DNA of 64,000 bases from Variovorax sp. Root318D1 (GTDB lineage Bacteria > Pseudomonadota > Gammaproteobacteria > Burkholderiales > Burkholderiaceae_C), in the NCBI RefSeq assembly GCF_001424835.1, contig NZ_LMCQ01000008.1, positions 112,198 through 176,197 of the forward strand, written 5' to 3'. Shown here piece by piece: positions 45,821 through 55,283 of this stretch. The position numbers and the translations under genes were made by a program. How positions within the stretch are numbered: position 1 is the first letter of the stretch; the number at the start of each line of letters is the position of its first letter. The notes beneath the pieces are model-generated. The model worked only from the letters and a program-made list of their open reading frames with translations. It had not been told where the DNA came from and searched no databases.

Positions 45821-45847
45821 AAAATAACTGCCCCGGAAGCCGAGACC

Positions 45848-46198
45848 ATGAGCAGCATGTTCAAGCCCAAAGACTGGAAAAACATCCCTCCCCGCCACGC
45901 ACTGAGCGCCACCGAGATCGTGTCCGGCCTCGCCAAGCTCGACGGATGGAAACTCAGCGGCGACGGTGCCAACGTCGCCATCGAGAAGACCTTCACCTTT
46001 GCCAACTATTTCGAGACCATCGCATTCGTGAATGCGCTGGCCTTCATCGCCCACACGCAAGACCATCATCCGGACCTGTCGGTGCACTACAACCGCTGCG
46101 CCGTGCGCTTCAACACGCACGACGTGGGCGGGCTTTCAGTCACCGACTTCGAGTGCGCACGCCAAGCCGACGCGCTGGTTGCGGGCCCCACCGCATGA
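45848..46198 (+). CDS. phhB: 4a-hydroxytetrahydrobiopterin dehydratase (PCD)
   Basis: 116 residues. The pterin-4a-carbinolamine dehydratase signature is HTQDHHPDLSVHYN (around residues 71-84). It regenerates pterin cofactor after phenylalanine hydroxylase turnover. It starts 27 bp after the protease gene and lies just before rsgA; no phenylalanine hydroxylase gene is in the window. Confidence 0.92.
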   Translation: MSSMFKPKDWKNIPPRHALSATEIVSGLAKLDGWKLSGDGANVAIEKTFTFANYFETIAFVNALAFIAHTQDHHPDLSVHYNRCAVRFNTHDVGGLSVTDFECARQADALVAGPTA

Positions 46199-46210
46199 CG
46201 GAACACGCCC

Positions 46211-47164
46211 GTGGCTAAACCGGGCCGCGCCGCTGCCTCCGCCGCCACTGCTGCGAAGACACTCCACGACGGTCTCGTTGTTGCCAGCCATGGGCGTCAT
46301 TGCCTTGTCGAAACACCCACCGGTGAGCGGCTGATCTGCCACCCGCGCGGCAAGAAGAGCCAGGCCGTGGTCGGCGACCGCGTGCGCTGGCAGGCCACGG
46401 AGGATGAAGGCACCATCGAAGAGGTCGTGCCGCGCCGCAATCTCTTCTACCGGCAGGACGAGATTCGCACCAAGTCGTTTGCGGCCAACCTTGACCACGT
46501 GCTGATCCTGATCGCGGCCGAGCCGGAGTTTTCCGAGCACCAGCTGGCGCGTGCATTGATTGCGGCGGAGGCCGAGCGCATCACGCCGATCATCGCGCTC
46601 AACAAGAGCGACCTGGTCGAGCCCTTCGCGCGCGCATGGAACAAGCTGGCGCCCTATCGCCGCATGCATCACGGCGTGCTGCCGCTGTCGCTGAAGGCGT
46701 CGGGCGAAGCCGACTATGCGTCGCTGATGAAGTTGCTTGCCGGCAAGTCGACCCTCGTGCTCGGACCTTCCGGCTCGGGCAAGAGCACCCTGACCAACCT
46801 GCTGGTGCCGGGCGCGACCGTGCTGACGCAAGAGATCTCGCAGGCGTTGAACTCGGGCAAGCACACGACCACCAGCACCACGTGGTACTGGATCGACGAA
46901 GCGCGCACCACCGGCCTGATCGACTCGCCGGGGTTCCAGGAATTCGGGCTCAACCACATCCAGCCAATGCAGCTCGCGAAGCTGATGCCCGACATTGCCG
47001 AGCACGCGAACGACTGCAAGTTCTACAACTGCACCCATCTGCACGAGCCTGGATGCGGCGTGATCGCGAACGTGGATTCGCCGGCCAAGCCGGGGCCGAT
47101 CAGCGCGACGCGCTACAAGATCTACGGCGAGCTCTTTGCCGAACTGAGCCAGTCGCGTTACTGA
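46211..47164 (+). CDS. rsgA: Ribosome small-subunit GTPase RsgA
   Basis: 317 residues beginning at a GTG. N-terminal OB fold, then a circularly permuted GTPase: NKSDL (131-135) precedes GPSGSGKST (185-193) and DSPG (238-241). The C-terminal zinc site uses C269, C274, H276 and C282 (CKFYNCTHLHEPGC). It acts in late 30S subunit maturation. It starts 12 bp after phhB. Confidence 0.94.
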   Translation: MAKPGRAAASAATAAKTLHDGLVVASHGRHCLVETPTGERLICHPRGKKSQAVVGDRVRWQATEDEGTIEEVVPRRNLFYRQDEIRTKSFAANLDHVLILIAAEPEFSEHQLARALIAAEAERITPIIALNKSDLVEPFARAWNKLAPYRRMHHGVLPLSLKASGEADYASLMKLLAGKSTLVLGPSGSGKSTLTNLLVPGATVLTQEISQALNSGKHTTTSTTWYWIDEARTTGLIDSPGFQEFGLNHIQPMQLAKLMPDIAEHANDCKFYNCTHLHEPGCGVIANVDSPAKPGPISATRYKIYGELFAELSQSRY

Positions 47165-47173
47165 GCTGCTGAG

Positions 47174-48262
47174 CTACTGAACGCCCAGGATCGATTCGAG
47201 CGCCCGCACCAGTGCCCCGCACTGCTCCCGCGTGCCGATGCTGATGCGCAGGTACTGCGCAATGCGCGGCTGCTTGAAATGCCGCACCAGCACCGCCCGA
47301 TCGCGCAGCTGCGCCGCAAGCTCTGCCGCATCGCGCTTCGGATGGCGCGCAAAGATGAAGTTGGCCTGCGACGGCAGCACTTCGAAGCCCAGGTCTTCGA
47401 GCTGCAGGCTGAGCCCTTCGCGGGTGTCGACGACCTTGTCGCGCGTGGTCCTGAACCAGTCCTCGTCCTCGAGCGCCGCCACCGCACCCGCCGTGGCCAG
47501 CCGGTCGAGCGGATACGAATTGAAGCTGTCCTTCACGCGCACCAGTGCGTCGATGAGATGCGCCTGTCCGCACGCAAAGCCCACCCGCAAACCAGCCAGC
47601 GAGCGCGACTTGGACAGGGTCTGCACCACCAGCAGGTTCGGATATTTGCCGACCAGCGGAAGCGCGCTCTCGCCGCCGAAATCAACATAGGCCTCGTCCA
47701 CCAGCACCACGCGCCCGGGGCACGCCGCGAGCAGTTGCTCGATGCGCGCAAGCGGCAGCCCGATGCCCGTCGGCGCGTTCGGATTGGCGATCACGAGACC
47801 GGCACAATCGCCACGGGCACGGGCCGCCATGGCATCGACATCGATGCGCAGTCCCTCGTCGACTGGAAGTAGTTCGCATGCGATGCCATACAGCTGCGCA
47901 TAGACGCGATAAAAGCTGTAGCTCACGTCGGGCATCAGCAAGGGTTCGGCTTGCTGGAAGAAGGCGAAGAAGGCGTGCGCCAGCACCTCGTCCGATCCGT
48001 TTCCCGCAAATACCTGGTCGGCTTGCAGGCCGTGCCGCCGCGCCACCGCTTCGCGCACTGCGAGCGAGGTCGGGTCGGGGTAGCGCTCCAGGCCGTTCGC
48101 AGCCGCTCGCTGGATGGCGTCGATGGCGCTCGGCGACGGCGGATAGGGGTTCTCGTTGGTGTTGAGTTTGACGAGGTTGGCAATCCGCGGCTGCTCGCCG
48201 GGCACATAGGGTTCGAGCGCGCCGATGCGCGGGCTCCAGAAGGCCGGCACTGTGGCGGTCAT
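47174..48262 (-). CDS. hisC: Histidinol-phosphate aminotransferase
   Basis: 362 residues, class I/II PLP aminotransferase. [11 protein letters not shown] near residues 34-44 is HisC-specific. [10 protein letters not shown] and [14 protein letters not shown] contain the PLP-contact Asp/Tyr and the Schiff-base Lys. It converts imidazole-acetol phosphate to histidinol phosphate with glutamate. It is away from other his genes, so it may be a second copy with another aromatic substrate. Confidence 0.9.
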   Translation of the reverse strand: MTATVPAFWSPRIGALEPYVPGEQPRIANLVKLNTNENPYPPSPSAIDAIQRAAANGLERYPDPTSLAVREAVARRHGLQADQVFAGNGSDEVLAHAFFAFFQQAEPLLMPDVSYSFYRVYAQLYGIACELLPVDEGLRIDVDAMAARARGDCAGLVIANPNAPTGIGLPLARIEQLLAACPGRVVLVDEAYVDFGGESALPLVGKYPNLLVVQTLSKSRSLAGLRVGFACGQAHLIDALVRVKDSFNSYPLDRLATAGAVAALEDEDWFRTTRDKVVDTREGLSLQLEDLGFEVLPSQANFIFARHPKRDAAELAAQLRDRAVLVRHFKQPRIAQYLRISIGTREQCGALVRALESILGVQ

Positions 48263-48282
48263 GGCGTTTGCGTCGCTTGTTC

Positions 48283-49281
48283 TCAGCCGAGCAGCCGGGC
48301 CAGCGTGAGCAAGGCCAGCAGCACCATCCACATCACGACCGAGCGCCACACCAGGCCGACCACGCTGCGCAGGTGACCGGGCTCGGGTTCGCGGCCCGGC
48401 GTGCTGCCGCTGTCGGTCCGGCCGCCCCCCATCGAGTCGCCGGCCTGCGCACGCGGCAACGGGTCGGTAACGGGAATCGGGCTCAGCGCTCCGCCGCCCA
48501 AGCGCACGTTGACTGCGCCCGAGGTCGCCGCGAGGATCACGCCGTCGTTCTCGCTCGGAAAGCGCCGCGCGTCGTTGCGCCAGCAATCGATGGCCTCTTC
48601 GAAGCTCCCGACGACCGCGAAGCCCAGCGCGGTGATGCGCGCGGGCAGCCAGTCGATCGCGTGCCAGGCGCGCTCCGCGGCCCGCTGCACCGAGACACTC
48701 GAAGGCTGTATTGCGGCGCCGTTCTTGTGCGTCCAGTAGCGCGAGACGAATTCGCTCATGCGATAGAACGCCGCACCAGCCGGCCCCAGGCCCAGGGCGG
48801 CGAGTATCGAGAACCACGCCAGCACGCCGAACACGTGGCGGTGCGCCGCGATCACTGAATGCTCGATCACGTGGCGGACGATTTCGCTGCGCGGCAGGTC
48901 GGCCGCATCGACACCCTGCCAATGCGCCAGCAGCGAACGCGCGAGCGGCTCGTCGCCTTCGTCGAGCGCATCGCGAATATCAGTGAAGTGGTGGCTGAAC
49001 TGCCGGAAGCCGAGGGTGACGTAGAGCACCGCAATGCTCCAGAGCACGGCGAACGGAAGCCCCAGCGTGAGCACCAGCAGCCAATGGATGCCAAGCGTCA
49101 GCAAGGTGGGCACGAATACCGCAAGGGCCCACGCGACCCATCCGTGATGCGGCTTGCCGGCATCGAAGTTGCGGCTGGTCCAGCGCGTCCACGCCAGCAC
49201 GCCGCTATACACCGGGTTGTGGGGGGCGAGCGGCCGCACCTGCTCGATCAGCAACGCACACAGGATGGCAAAGAAGCTCAT
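48283..49281 (-). CDS. CobD/CbiB family membrane protein
   Basis: 332 residues with membrane segments at about 50-90, 145-170 and 310-330. EVIRHVIEHS-like [21 protein letters not shown] and the [20 protein letters not shown] block are typical of CobD/CbiB, which attach aminopropanol phosphate to cobyric acid. No other cobalamin gene is present here, and a poorly conserved Gly/Pro-rich loop lies near 270-300. Function outside B12 synthesis is possible. It is upstream of hisC on the same strand. Confidence 0.75.
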   Translation of the reverse strand: MSFFAILCALLIEQVRPLAPHNPVYSGVLAWTRWTSRNFDAGKPHHGWVAWALAVFVPTLLTLGIHWLLVLTLGLPFAVLWSIAVLYVTLGFRQFSHHFTDIRDALDEGDEPLARSLLAHWQGVDAADLPRSEIVRHVIEHSVIAAHRHVFGVLAWFSILAALGLGPAGAAFYRMSEFVSRYWTHKNGAAIQPSSVSVQRAAERAWHAIDWLPARITALGFAVVGSFEEAIDCWRNDARRFPSENDGVILAATSGAVNVRLGGGALSPIPVTDPLPRAQAGDSMGGGRTDSGSTPGREPEPGHLRSVVGLVWRSVVMWMVLLALLTLARLLG

Positions 49282-49329
49282 CCTTCGATGATAGCGAGAG
49301 AGTTTGCATAGGCCCGGACCGGGCCAAGC

Positions 49330-50049
49330 TCAGGCGCTGAGGAAGCGATAAAGATTGCGCAGCATGCCTGCGGTGGCACCCCAGACGAAGCGCTCTTCGG
49401 CGCCGTCCTGGTAGGGCATCGAATACCACTCGCGCCGGGTGCCGTCGGGCGCGGGCACAGTGTGGCGGCGATGGTTGGCCGGGTCCATGAGCCAGGCCAG
49501 CGGCACTTCGAAGGCCAGCGCCACTTCGTAGGGATTGATGGTGAGTTCGAAGTCGGGCTTCACCAGCGCGACAACGGGCGTCACGATGAACGAAGTGACC
49601 GTGGTGTAGGTTGGAAGACTCCCGAGCACTTCGATGAATTGGGCGGACAGGCCCACCTCTTCCCAGGCTTCGCGCAACGCGGCCGCCGCGACGTTCGCGT
49701 CCTCGGGGTCGACACGGCCGCCCGGAAACGCCACCTGGCCCGAGTGGGTGGACAGGTGCGCGGTGCGCTCGGTCAGCAGCACGGTGGGGCCCTGCGGTCG
49801 CTGCACGATGGGCACCAGCACAGCGGCCTGCGCCGGCGCGCGCTCGGTCATGCGCGGCTCGCGGCGCAATTCGGGCACCCACTCCGGTGGGGCGGCAAAG
49901 CGGCTGCGCAGCGCCTCGGTGGTCAACTGCGCGGGCGTAACAGCCGGCAGGCCGTCAGGACCGCCCACCACCGGTGCTTTGCGCGGGTCGATCGCCAACA
50001 GCGTGGGTGGCACCACGGCGTTGACGGGTTCGTCGGGCGCAAATGACAT
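49330..50049 (-). CDS. Nudix hydrolase, CoA pyrophosphatase (NudL)-like
   Basis: 239 residues. The Nudix box is GGRVDPEDANVAAAALREAW followed by EEVGL (the G-x5-E-x7-R-E-x2-E-E pattern). The preceding LLTERTAHLSTHSGQVAFPG matches the CoA-diphosphatase subfamily. It hydrolyses CoA or nucleotide diphosphates. The ATG at 50049 (MSFAPDE) is chosen. It lies after the rplS terminator and is transcribed separately. Confidence 0.88.
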   Translation of the reverse strand: MSFAPDEPVNAVVPPTLLAIDPRKAPVVGGPDGLPAVTPAQLTTEALRSRFAAPPEWVPELRREPRMTERAPAQAAVLVPIVQRPQGPTVLLTERTAHLSTHSGQVAFPGGRVDPEDANVAAAALREAWEEVGLSAQFIEVLGSLPTYTTVTSFIVTPVVALVKPDFELTINPYEVALAFEVPLAWLMDPANHRRHTVPAPDGTRREWYSMPYQDGAEERFVWGATAGMLRNLYRFLSA

Positions 50050-50156
50050 GGAGGCGGCGGAATTGGTCAAGTGAGAGAGTTTCAGTGAAGGAGTAGAGCG
50101 TAAAAAAGGCCTGCTGTCTTTTCGCAGGTTCGCAAGAAGCGTGCACGGCGCACAAC

Positions 50157-50187
50157 GCAAAAAGCCGCCAGAGCGGCGGCTTTTTGC
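50157..50187 (-). terminator. Intrinsic terminator of the rpsP-rimM-trmD-rplS operon
   Basis: Perfect 13-bp stem GCAAAAAGCCGCC/GGCGGCTTTTTGC with a 5-base loop and T run on the minus strand, 15 bp after the rplS stop. Confidence 0.93.
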
Positions 50188-50202
50188 ACGGGAGCAAGCA
50201 GC

Positions 50203-50577
50203 TTACTTGGCAGCCTGCGACTTGCCCGGCAGCTTTTCCTTGATACGTGCCGAACGGCCGCTACGGTCGCGCAGGTAGTACAGCTTGGCGCGGCGGACAT
50301 CGCCGCGGCGCTTGATTTCGATGCCGGCGATCAGCGGGCTGTAGGTCTGGAACGTACGCTCCACGCCTTCGCCGCTGGAGATCTTGCGCACGGTGAAGCC
50401 GCTGTTGAGGCCGCGATTGCGCTTGGCGATCACGACGCCTTCGTAGGCCTGCACGCGCTTGCGGGTGCCTTCGACGACGCTCACGCTGACGATGACCGTG
50501 TCACCGGGCATGAAATCGGGGATCTTCTTGCCGAGGCGGGCGATTTCTTCCTGCTCGAGGGTTTCGATGAGGTTCAT
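50203..50577 (-). CDS. rplS: 50S ribosomal protein L19
   Basis: 124 residues. It begins [60 protein letters not shown] and [19 protein letters not shown] are L19 signatures. Last gene of the rpsP operon. A TATAAT hexamer overlapping the trmD stop (50709-50714) and a 132-bp leader could give it an extra promoter. Confidence 0.97.
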   Translation of the reverse strand: MNLIETLEQEEIARLGKKIPDFMPGDTVIVSVSVVEGTRKRVQAYEGVVIAKRNRGLNSGFTVRKISSGEGVERTFQTYSPLIAGIEIKRRGDVRRAKLYYLRDRSGRSARIKEKLPGKSQAAK

Positions 50578-50612
50578 GATTTCCTGATATTCGATCGTGC
50601 TCGCGCTACACA

Positions 50613-50624
50613 AAAGGCGCCTTT
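50613..50624. promoter_or_regulatory. 12-bp palindrome in rplS leader
   Basis: AAAGGCGCCTTT is a perfect palindrome 36 bp upstream of the rplS start, in the trmD-rplS spacer. It could be a protein-binding or RNA-structure element; no function is established here. Confidence 0.3.
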
Positions 50625-50709
50625 GGTTTCATTGCTCCTCATCGCTTAGTGCAACAAGGGACCGCAACAAGGCCAGGCGCGGCCGGGCAGAGGATCGGGG
50701 AACCGAAGA

Positions 50710-51456
50710 TTATAGCTTTTTTTTCAGGGCCGTCTCATCGGCCTTGCTGAGGCGGCCGGCAGCGCGAGCGGCGGCAATCAGGTCGGGACGCCGCGCGGCG
50801 GTAATGGCCAGCCGCTGGTCGCGCCGCCAGCGCTCGATCTGCACGTGGTGCCCGGACAACAGAGGTGCCGGCACGCCATGCCCGTTCCATTGCTCTGGCC
50901 GCGTGTAGTGCGGGCAGTCGAGCAAGCCGTCGAGCGACGGATTGAAGCTGTCCTGCACGTGGCTGGCCTCATCGCCCAGCACACCGGGCTGCAGCCGGGC
51001 GACCGCATCGAGCAGCGCCATGGCCGGGATCTCGCCGCCGGAGAGAACGAAGTCGCCGAGGCTGATCTGGTGCGTGACGCGCGTGTCGATGAAACGCTGG
51101 TCAATGCCTTCGTAGCGGCCGCAAACCAGCACCGCGCCCTCGCTGGCGGACCAGCGCTCGACCGCTTCGTGGCGCAGCGCCTCGCCGATGGGAGAAAACA
51201 GCACGACAGGCGCCGGGGAGCCGCGCGCAGCCAGTGCCGCATCGAGGCAGGCCGAGAGTGGCTCAGCCATCATCACCATGCCGGGACCGCCGCCGAAGGG
51301 CCGGTCGTCCACGCGCTTGTAATTGCCCTGCGCGAAATCGCGCGGATTCCAGAGCACGACCTCGACCTGCTTCGACTCGTAGGCACGGCGCGTCACGCCG
51401 CTGGCCATGAAAGGTGCGAAGAGTTCGGGAAAAAGCGTGAGGACGTCGAAGCGCAT
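50710..51456 (-). CDS. trmD: tRNA (guanine37-N1)-methyltransferase
   Basis: 248 residues. [13 protein letters not shown] at the N-terminus, the trefoil-knot SAM site [15 protein letters not shown] and [12 protein letters not shown], and the C-terminal [11 protein letters not shown] are TrmD hallmarks. It makes m1G37 to prevent frameshifting. It starts 22 bp after rimM. Confidence 0.97.
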   Translation of the reverse strand: MRFDVLTLFPELFAPFMASGVTRRAYESKQVEVVLWNPRDFAQGNYKRVDDRPFGGGPGMVMMAEPLSACLDAALAARGSPAPVVLFSPIGEALRHEAVERWSASEGAVLVCGRYEGIDQRFIDTRVTHQISLGDFVLSGGEIPAMALLDAVARLQPGVLGDEASHVQDSFNPSLDGLLDCPHYTRPEQWNGHGVPAPLLSGHHVQIERWRRDQRLAITAARRPDLIAAARAAGRLSKADETALKKKL

Positions 51457-51478
51457 GCGCGCAAAGCCGATCAGGCCG

Positions 51479-52033
51479 TCAGTATTCAGGCTGCCAGTCG
51501 ACCGTGATGAGGCGGCCGGCGAGGTCGACCTTGTCGACAAAGACAGAGACGAAGGGCACCATGCGTTCGATGGTCTTGCCGTCTTCCTCGGCCGTGAGCA
51601 CCAGCGTGGTTTGCGGGCCGGTGGCGAGCAGTTCGCGCACCGTGCCGAGCGCCACGCCTTCGCGGTTGACCACCGAAAGGCCGATCAGGTCGACCCAGTA
51701 GTACTCGTCGTCGCCGGCCGTCGGAAAGCTCGAGCGCGGCACGAAAACGCGCGCGCCGCGCAGTGCCTCGGCCGCATTTCGGTCGGGCACCTCTTCGGAC
51801 GAGGCGACGATACAGTCGGAATGTTCTTTGGCTTCGCGGATCGCGAGGCGGAAAGCTGCGGTTGCCGAAGCTCCGGGAGCCTGCAGGAACCAGCGCTTGG
51901 AAGAAAAAAGCGCCTCTGGCTGGGCGCTATGGGGCAGGACCTTGAACCAGCCCTTGATGCCCCATGCATCGGCGATGCGTCCTACCTCGATCGCATCCGC
52001 CGGCAATTCGGCGGCTTCGAGTGCGGGCAACAT
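51479..52033 (-). CDS. rimM: 16S rRNA processing protein RimM
   Basis: 184 residues: N-terminal RimM domain ([16 protein letters not shown] about 17-32) and C-terminal PRC barrel ([19 protein letters not shown] about 107-125, then [13 protein letters not shown]). It helps 30S head maturation. It starts 16 bp after rpsP. Confidence 0.96.
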   Translation of the reverse strand: MLPALEAAELPADAIEVGRIADAWGIKGWFKVLPHSAQPEALFSSKRWFLQAPGASATAAFRLAIREAKEHSDCIVASSEEVPDRNAAEALRGARVFVPRSSFPTAGDDEYYWVDLIGLSVVNREGVALGTVRELLATGPQTTLVLTAEEDGKTIERMVPFVSVFVDKVDLAGRLITVDWQPEY

Positions 52034-52049
52034 CGCCGTGCCGGGCAGC

Positions 52050-52313
52050 TTAGGCTGCCGCCTTGGGGGCCGCAGCAGCGGCTTGCTTGATCAGGCGAAG
52101 GACCGTGGGCGAAGCTTGTGCGCCAACGCTCTTCCAGTAGGCCAGGCGGTCCTGGGCAATACGGATGCTTTCTTCGTTTTCCTTGGCGGTCGGGTTGTAG
52201 AAACCCAGGCGCTCGATGAAGCGGCCATCGCGGCGAACGCGCTTGTCCGACACGACGATGTTGAAGAACGGACGGCCTTTGGAGCCGCCGCGGGAGAGTC
52301 GAATGACGACCAT
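52050..52313 (-). CDS. rpsP: 30S ribosomal protein S16
   Basis: 87 residues beginning [20 protein letters not shown], with [19 protein letters not shown], which are S16 signatures; C-terminal Ala/Lys-rich tail. First gene of the rpsP-rimM-trmD-rplS operon. Confidence 0.97.
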   Translation of the reverse strand: MVVIRLSRGGSKGRPFFNIVVSDKRVRRDGRFIERLGFYNPTAKENEESIRIAQDRLAYWKSVGAQASPTVLRLIKQAAAAAPKAAA

Positions 52314-52433
52314 GATTTATCCTTGGGTGGTGCAGCAAGCCCGTTTTCTAAAAGAAGGCCCGCTCACAGTGTTCTTTCAACGTCGAGACACGCGACATGG
52401 CCACCCGGCCAGCGACACGCTGAAAAGCCTGCG

Positions 52434-52461
52434 ATTATAGCCCGACCCGCGTTTTCTCCAA
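52434..52461 (-). promoter_or_regulatory. sigma70-like promoter of the rpsP operon
   Basis: Minus strand: -35 TTGGAG (52456-52461), 16-bp spacer, -10 TATAAT (52434-52439). Gives a leader of roughly 115 nt. Confidence 0.8.
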
Positions 52462-52495
52462 TTTCAGCGCTTGGCGCGCTTCGTTTTCCACCTGC

Positions 52496-53020
52496 ATGAC
52501 CCTCACCATCCGCCCCAGCCGCGACGAAGATGTCGCGGCCCTCACGGCCATTTACGCCCATCACGTGCTGAACGGCACCGGCACTTTCGAAACCGAGCCT
52601 CCCTCTGCCGCCGACATGGCGGCGCGGCGCGCCGACGTGCTCGGCAAGAACCTCCCCTATCTCGTTGCCGAAGAAAACGGTGAAGTGTTGGGTTTTGCCT
52701 ACTGCAACTGGTTCAAGCCACGCCCGGCCTACCGCTTTTCGGCCGAAGACTCGATCTACATCTCCGAAGCCGCGCGCGGCCGGGGCCTGGGCAGCCAGTT
52801 GCTCGCGGCCCTCTCGCAAGCCGCAGAGGCAGCGGGCGTGCGCAAGCTCATCGCAGTAATCGGCGACTCGGCCAACGCGGGCTCGGTGGGCGTTCATCGC
52901 AGCCAGGGCTTCACGCACGTGGGCGTGCTCAAGGACTGCGGCTGGAAGTTCGGCGAATGGCGCGACGTGGTCCTGATGGAAAAGGTGCTCGGCGAAGGCA
53001 GCACCACCAAACCCGAATGA
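52496..53020 (+). CDS. GNAT N-acetyltransferase, phosphinothricin acetyltransferase-like
   Basis: 174 residues. The acetyl-CoA site SEAARGRGLGSQLLAAL is near residues 89-105, and VGVLKDCGWKFGEWRDVVLM at the C-terminus matches the Pat/YncA subgroup, which acetylates small amines such as phosphinothricin or methionine derivatives. It is divergent from rpsP and overlaps the TM2 gene by ATGA. Confidence 0.85.
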   Translation: MTLTIRPSRDEDVAALTAIYAHHVLNGTGTFETEPPSAADMAARRADVLGKNLPYLVAEENGEVLGFAYCNWFKPRPAYRFSAEDSIYISEAARGRGLGSQLLAALSQAAEAAGVRKLIAVIGDSANAGSVGVHRSQGFTHVGVLKDCGWKFGEWRDVVLMEKVLGEGSTTKPE

Positions 53021-53463
53021 AAAACAAGACCATTGCCGCCTGGCTCTCCTTCCTGGGCGGCCCCTTGGGCCTGCACCGCTTCTACCTTCGCGGCATGGGC
53101 GACTGGCTTGGCTGGCTGCTGCCCATTCCCACGGCGCTCGGCCTCTACGGCATCGAGCGCGCACGCATGTACGGCCTGGACGACGGCTGGAGCTGGGTGC
53201 TGATTCCGTTCCTGGGCTTCACCATTGCCGGATGCGCGCTGATGGCCATCATCTACGGCCTCATGACGCCCGAGAAGTGGAATGCACGCTTCAACGCGGG
53301 GGCGCCTTCGGACGCCGCGCCAGGCCGCACCAACTGGGCCACCATCGGGGCGGTGGTGCTGGCGCTTCTCTTCGGCACCACGGTGCTGATGGCCAGCATC
53401 GTGTTCAGCTTTCAGCGCTACTTCGAACACCAGGTCGAAGAAGGCCGAAAGATTTCGCAGTAG
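53017..53463 (+). CDS. TM2-domain membrane protein
   Basis: 148 residues. WLSFLGGPLGLHRFYLRGMG near the N-terminus is the TM2 motif, with the following helix pair (about 30-80) and a further helix around 105-130. Role unknown; TM2 proteins are small inner-membrane proteins of uncertain function. Translationally coupled to the GNAT gene. Confidence 0.8.
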   Translation: MKNKTIAAWLSFLGGPLGLHRFYLRGMGDWLGWLLPIPTALGLYGIERARMYGLDDGWSWVLIPFLGFTIAGCALMAIIYGLMTPEKWNARFNAGAPSDAAPGRTNWATIGAVVLALLFGTTVLMASIVFSFQRYFEHQVEEGRKISQ

Positions 53464-53495
53464 CCGTGCGCCGCCGGGGGGCGGCTGCACGCGCG

Positions 53496-54509
53496 TCAGA
53501 AAATCTGCAGGCTCAGCCAGTAGGCAATCGCAGCAACAAACGCCGATGCCGGGATCGTGAAGATCCAGGCCCAGACGATGTTGCCCGCCACGCCCCAGCG
53601 CACGGCGCTCGCGCGCTGCGCGGAGCCGACGCCGACGATGGCGCCGGTGATGGTGTGGGTGGTCGACACGGGAATGCCTAGCGCAGTGGCCAGGAACAGC
53701 GTAAGGGCTCCGCCGGTTTCGGCGCAGAAGCCGCCCACGGGCTTGAGCTTGGTGATCTTCTGGCCCATGGTCTTCACGATGCGCCAGCCGCCGAACATGG
53801 TGCCGAGCGCAATGGCGGCATAGCAGCTCACGATGACCCAGCTGGGAGGGGCCGCATCGCCCGCCGTGGCGTAGCCGGTGGCGATCAGCAGCATCCAGAT
53901 GATGCCGATGGTCTTCTGCGCGTCGTTGCCGCCGTGGCCCAGGCTGTATGCCCCAGCTGAAACCAGCTGCAGCCGCCGAAACCAGCGGTCGACGCGCGAC
54001 GGAGTGGCGCGCCGGAAACCCCAGGCCACCACCACCATCATCAACGAGCCCAGCAGGAATCCGAGAAACGGCGAGACGAAGATGAAGGCCACGGTCTTCC
54101 AGATGCCGGTGGACACCAGGCCGCTGGTGCCGGTCTTCGCGATCACCGCCCCCACGATGCCGCCGATCAGCGCGTGCGACGAACTGCTCGGGATGCCGTA
54201 GTACCAGGTCACCAGGTTCCAGCTGATGGCGCCGATGAGCGCGCCGAACACCACGTGCACATCCACCACCCCGGGCTGGGCGATGCCCTTGCCCACCGTT
54301 GCCGCCACGCTCAGGTGAAAGATGAAGATCGCGATCAGGTTGAAGAAGGCGGCGAACAGCACCGCATGCCCCGGCTTGAGCACGCCGGTCGACACCACGG
54401 TGGCGATCGAGTTGGCCGCATCGTGGAAGCCGTTCATGAAATCGAAGGCGATCGCGAGTGCGACCAGCAATATCACCACCCACAGGGCGACCTGAACCGT
54501 TGCCATCAA
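53496..54509 (-). CDS. pit: Low-affinity phosphate permease, Pit family
   Basis: 337 residues, PiT/PHO4 family. The duplicated signature appears as DFMNGFHDAANSIATV near the N-terminus and GHGGNDAQKTIGII near the middle. Ten or so membrane helices. Couples phosphate uptake to cation movement. It starts 11 bp after the DUF47 gene ends, the usual pairing. Confidence 0.93.
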   Translation of the reverse strand: MMATVQVALWVVILLVALAIAFDFMNGFHDAANSIATVVSTGVLKPGHAVLFAAFFNLIAIFIFHLSVAATVGKGIAQPGVVDVHVVFGALIGAISWNLVTWYYGIPSSSSHALIGGIVGAVIAKTGTSGLVSTGIWKTVAFIFVSPFLGFLLGSLMMVVVAWGFRRATPSRVDRWFRRLQLVSAGAYSLGHGGNDAQKTIGIIWMLLIATGYATAGDAAPPSWVIVSCYAAIALGTMFGGWRIVKTMGQKITKLKPVGGFCAETGGALTLFLATALGIPVSTTHTITGAIVGVGSAQRASAVRWGVAGNIVWAWIFTIPASAFVAAIAYWLSLQIF

Positions 54510-54520
54510 TCGCTACCCGC

Positions 54521-55165
54521 TCAGGAATTCTCGAGGACGATGCCCTCGATCACATTGGCCACGTCCTCGCATTTGTCGGTGATCGTCTCGAGCAATTCAT
54601 AGATTGCCTTGAGCTTGATCACTTCGCGAACGTCGGGCTCCTCGCGGAACAGCTTGCTCATGGCGCTGCGCATCACGCGGTCGGCGTCCGACTCGAGGCG
54701 ATCGATTTCCTCGCAGGTCTTGAGCGTGGCCTCTGCCACGGCCGGGTCGGCGATCTTGCCCAGGAACTTGACGGCATCCTTCAGGCGGTCGCAGCACTTC
54801 ACGCTCAGTGCCGTGAGGCGCACGATCTCGTCGGTCATGTGGCGCACGTCGTACAGCGCCATGGTCTCGGCCGAATCCTGGATCAGGTCGGCCACGTCGT
54901 CCATCGTATTGATGAGCTTGTGGATCTGTTCGCGGTCGATGGGCGTGATGAAGGTCTTGTGGATCAGCCGGTTGACGTCGTGCGTCACACGGTCGGCCGC
55001 ACGTTCGGCGTTGTCGACGTCGCGGTTGTATTGCTCCCGCAGGTGCACGTCGTTGTAATTGGCCACGAGTTGCTCGAACGCGCGTGCCGCTTCGACGATG
55101 CGCTCGGCGTGCTGGTTGAACATCTCGAAAAAATTCCCCTCGCGGGGCAACAGCTTGCCGAACAT
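54521..55165 (-). CDS. DUF47/PhoU-like phosphate transport regulator
   Basis: 214 residues, mainly helical: ERAADRVTHDVNRLIHKTFI, TPIDREQIHKLINTMDDVAD and EEIDRLESDADRVMRSAMSK are the acidic PhoU-like repeats. It is encoded directly before the Pit permease, with which it probably interacts to control phosphate flux. Start at 55165 (MFGKLLPREG). Confidence 0.92.
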   Translation of the reverse strand: MFGKLLPREGNFFEMFNQHAERIVEAARAFEQLVANYNDVHLREQYNRDVDNAERAADRVTHDVNRLIHKTFITPIDREQIHKLINTMDDVADLIQDSAETMALYDVRHMTDEIVRLTALSVKCCDRLKDAVKFLGKIADPAVAEATLKTCEEIDRLESDADRVMRSAMSKLFREEPDVREVIKLKAIYELLETITDKCEDVANVIEGIVLENS

Positions 55166-55283
55166 GGCGCTCTCCTGGATTCGCGGCTGCCACAAATGCG
55201 TGACAACCTCATGAAAAACCGCGCAAGTGTAATGGGCGGAGCAAAGCGGGCCGGGTCCGGCAGGATTCCGGACCCCGGCCGGC

